Shown here piece after piece: positions 62,748-64,000 of a stretch of 64,000 nt of DNA (position 1 is the stretch's first letter; every line of letters begins with the position of its first letter). The notes beneath the pieces were generated by a model that saw only the letters and a program-made list of their open reading frames with translations, did not search any database and was not told the DNA's origin. This DNA comes from JABHGY01 sp964525185 (GTDB lineage Bacteria; Fidelibacterota; Marinisomatia; Marinisomatales; UBA1611). The stretch lies in assembly GCA_964525185.1 (NCBI GenBank), contig CAZGFQ010000005.1, positions 24,271-88,270 on the forward strand, in the 5' to 3' direction. The translations under genes were made by a program, and so were the position numbers.

Positions 62748-64000
62748 ATGCCATTAATTATAAAGCAATTTATGTATCGAATAGGGCTCATATTGATAAT
62801 CATCGGTATATCACCAAATATAATTTTTGGATGTCGACTTTGGGCGATTATTGCTAATGGGAATAATCCCATACAATCTACATCGATCCCAGTCATTACA
62901 GAAGAGATTGAAACACTATACCAGCAAGGTCATTCATTTCGTGATGGTTGGGGATTGGCTTTTTATGAAGAAAATGATTCATTAAGAGTTTTTCGTTCTC
63001 CTAAATCTACCGAAGAAGATTCTACTGAATTTTGGCAGTGTGTTCATTCAAATCTCAATGATTCAACTAGCGTACAGCTTGCACTTGGACATGTAAGAAC
63101 AACAACGTCTGGGGCAGGAGCTATCCCAAATCCACATCCGTTTATTTATCATAATGATACTCAAACATTTACATTCATCCATAATGGTACAATCTCAAAA
63201 TCTTTATTACTCAATTTATTAACAGAATATAATAAAAACACATCTTGGTTTGAGGCGCATCCACCACAAACATATGGAAATGGTGATTGGCAGAATGAAG
63301 GATGGAGCCGGGTTGTCGATTCTGAGCTTTATTTTTTACTCATTATGAAATTAATGGAAGAAACTGGGTCAATATTTGATGGCATTCAAAAGGCAGTTTC
63401 GCAGATTAGTGATTTTATACCTTCATCTCAAATGAATTTTATTTTGTCAAACGGTCAGTCTCTTTACGCCTACGGAGGACAATCAGCTCTAAGCTACACA
63501 CATGGGAATAGCTTTTCACATAAAGTAATTATGAGTCGCCCACCAGAATCTGGAATTGCTAGTGATATGACATGGGTGCCAATCCAGCAGGATGAATTAG
63601 TTATTCTGTCAGCACATACAGTGGAAAATTATGAATCTTTTTCTGAATTCAATTCAGATGGACCCTATTTTATCCAATCAGAATTTTCAATAAGACCTTG
63701 CTTCCCAAATCCATTTAACAATGAAGTGCAAATAAACTTTAATTCAGGTCCGTATAATTCAATTGAATTAAGGATTTTTAATATTGTTGGGAATATAGTA
63801 TGGTCAGAAATGGTGTCAGCCGAAGAAGATCAAATAATTCGAAGATCTTGGGCAGGGAAGAATATATTTGGCGAACCAATGCCGTCGGGGCAATATTATG
63901 TGCAAATTCGATCTGGACATATAGCGAATACTCAAAAAATACTATATTTAGTGTCTTACCATAGACCTTGTTTACAGTTAGATGATTTACAGAAGCCTTG
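62748..64000 (+). CDS. Exported class II glutamine amidotransferase with C-terminal sorting domain (3' end beyond window)
   Basis: The frame opens at ATG 62748 (or 62772) and is still open at the right edge, with 417 codons visible. A signal peptide ends at SPNIIFG, directly followed by CRLWAIIANG, which matches the Cys-Arg-Leu start of YafJ/GATase-II Ntn hydrolases. Further family motifs are HVRTTTSGAGAIPNPHPF, FIHNGTI and DSELYFLLI. The C-terminal part (about 305-400) is a sorting domain with CFPNPFNNEVQINF, ELRIFNIVGNIVW and MPSGQYYV. The expected chemistry is glutamine or amide hydrolysis outside the cytoplasm; the true role is unknown. Confidence 0.8.
   Translation, partial: MPLIIKQFMYRIGLILIIIGISPNIIFGCRLWAIIANGNNPIQSTSIPVITEEIETLYQQGHSFRDGWGLAFYEENDSLRVFRSPKSTEEDSTEFWQCVHSNLNDSTSVQLALGHVRTTTSGAGAIPNPHPFIYHNDTQTFTFIHNGTISKSLLLNLLTEYNKNTSWFEAHPPQTYGNGDWQNEGWSRVVDSELYFLLIMKLMEETGSIFDGIQKAVSQISDFIPSSQMNFILSNGQSLYAYGGQSALSYTHGNSFSHKVIMSRPPESGIASDMTWVPIQQDELVILSAHTVENYESFSEFNSDGPYFIQSEFSIRPCFPNPFNNEVQINFNSGPYNSIELRIFNIVGNIVWSEMVSAEEDQIIRRSWAGKNIFGEPMPSGQYYVQIRSGHIANTQKILYLVSYHRPCLQLDDLQKP

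Overview
The window is an AT-rich, gene-dense stretch of a Gram-negative bacterial chromosome. Outer-membrane proteins are frequent: a TonB-dependent receptor, two further beta-barrels, LptE, and lipoproteins with clear lipoboxes. Two secreted proteins near the right end carry C-terminal PNPF(N) sorting domains of the type-IX/FlgD-like kind. Together with a DUF4837 lipoprotein this points to the FCB group. My best guess is Marinimicrobia (SAR406) or a close relative, inferred from protein character only. A 100-N scaffold gap shows that the sequence is a draft, probably metagenomic or single-cell.

Layout. 1-8 kb (+): an unknown membrane protein open to the left edge, a geranylgeranyl-reductase-like flavoprotein, a DinG-type helicase with a proofreading-type exonuclease domain, histidine ammonia-lyase and IMP dehydrogenase. 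8-10.3 kb (-): rpsT, a small lipoprotein, an AI-2E-family permease and a cyclic-nucleotide-binding protein. 10.4-25.9 kb (+): long, tightly packed runs holding a Crp/Fnr regulator, meaB, tatC, a polyprenyl synthase, a twin ABC ATPase, pgsA-like, ftsY, rimO, uvrB, a sigma-54 activator, lptE, asnS, a LOG-like protein, acylphosphatase and nadE. 26-34 kb: TonB receptor, hydrolase, hotdog protein, fabH, a 38-codon small gene, lepA and a CPBP protease. 33.8-42 kb: an envelope block with a zinc-ribbon membrane protein, lgt, a propeller-like protein, two outer-membrane barrels and a DUF4837 lipoprotein. 42-47 kb: glycan genes (RmlD-like reductase, polyprenol-phosphate sugar synthase, GT2, WecA/MraY-like), accA, and a thioesterase broken only by the assembly gap. 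47-54 kb (-): a DMT permease, an 800-bp repeat region, three leucine-degradation genes and a PpiD-like foldase. 54-64 kb: oxidoreductase, family-5 uracil-DNA glycosylase, dipeptidyl peptidase IV, a tRNA/GIY-YIG locus, a small membrane protein with a Bax-inhibitor-1 homologue, two secreted hydrolases, a VOC protein and an exported class II glutamine amidotransferase running off the right edge.

The most unusual spot is 57904-58395. An intact tRNA-Ala(GGC) is followed six bases later by a compact GIY-YIG endonuclease gene, and then by a second copy of the tRNA 3' end (32 bp identical). This pair sits between the 5' and 3' parts of another tRNA-Ala-like gene whose anticodon arm is replaced by a 7-bp hairpin. 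It reads like a minimal endonuclease element that lives in tRNA genes. Other points of interest are two small membrane-protein genes, a pair of about 278-bp direct repeats made of two MITE-like units, and an amidotransferase whose catalytic cysteine appears to be exposed by signal-peptide cleavage.
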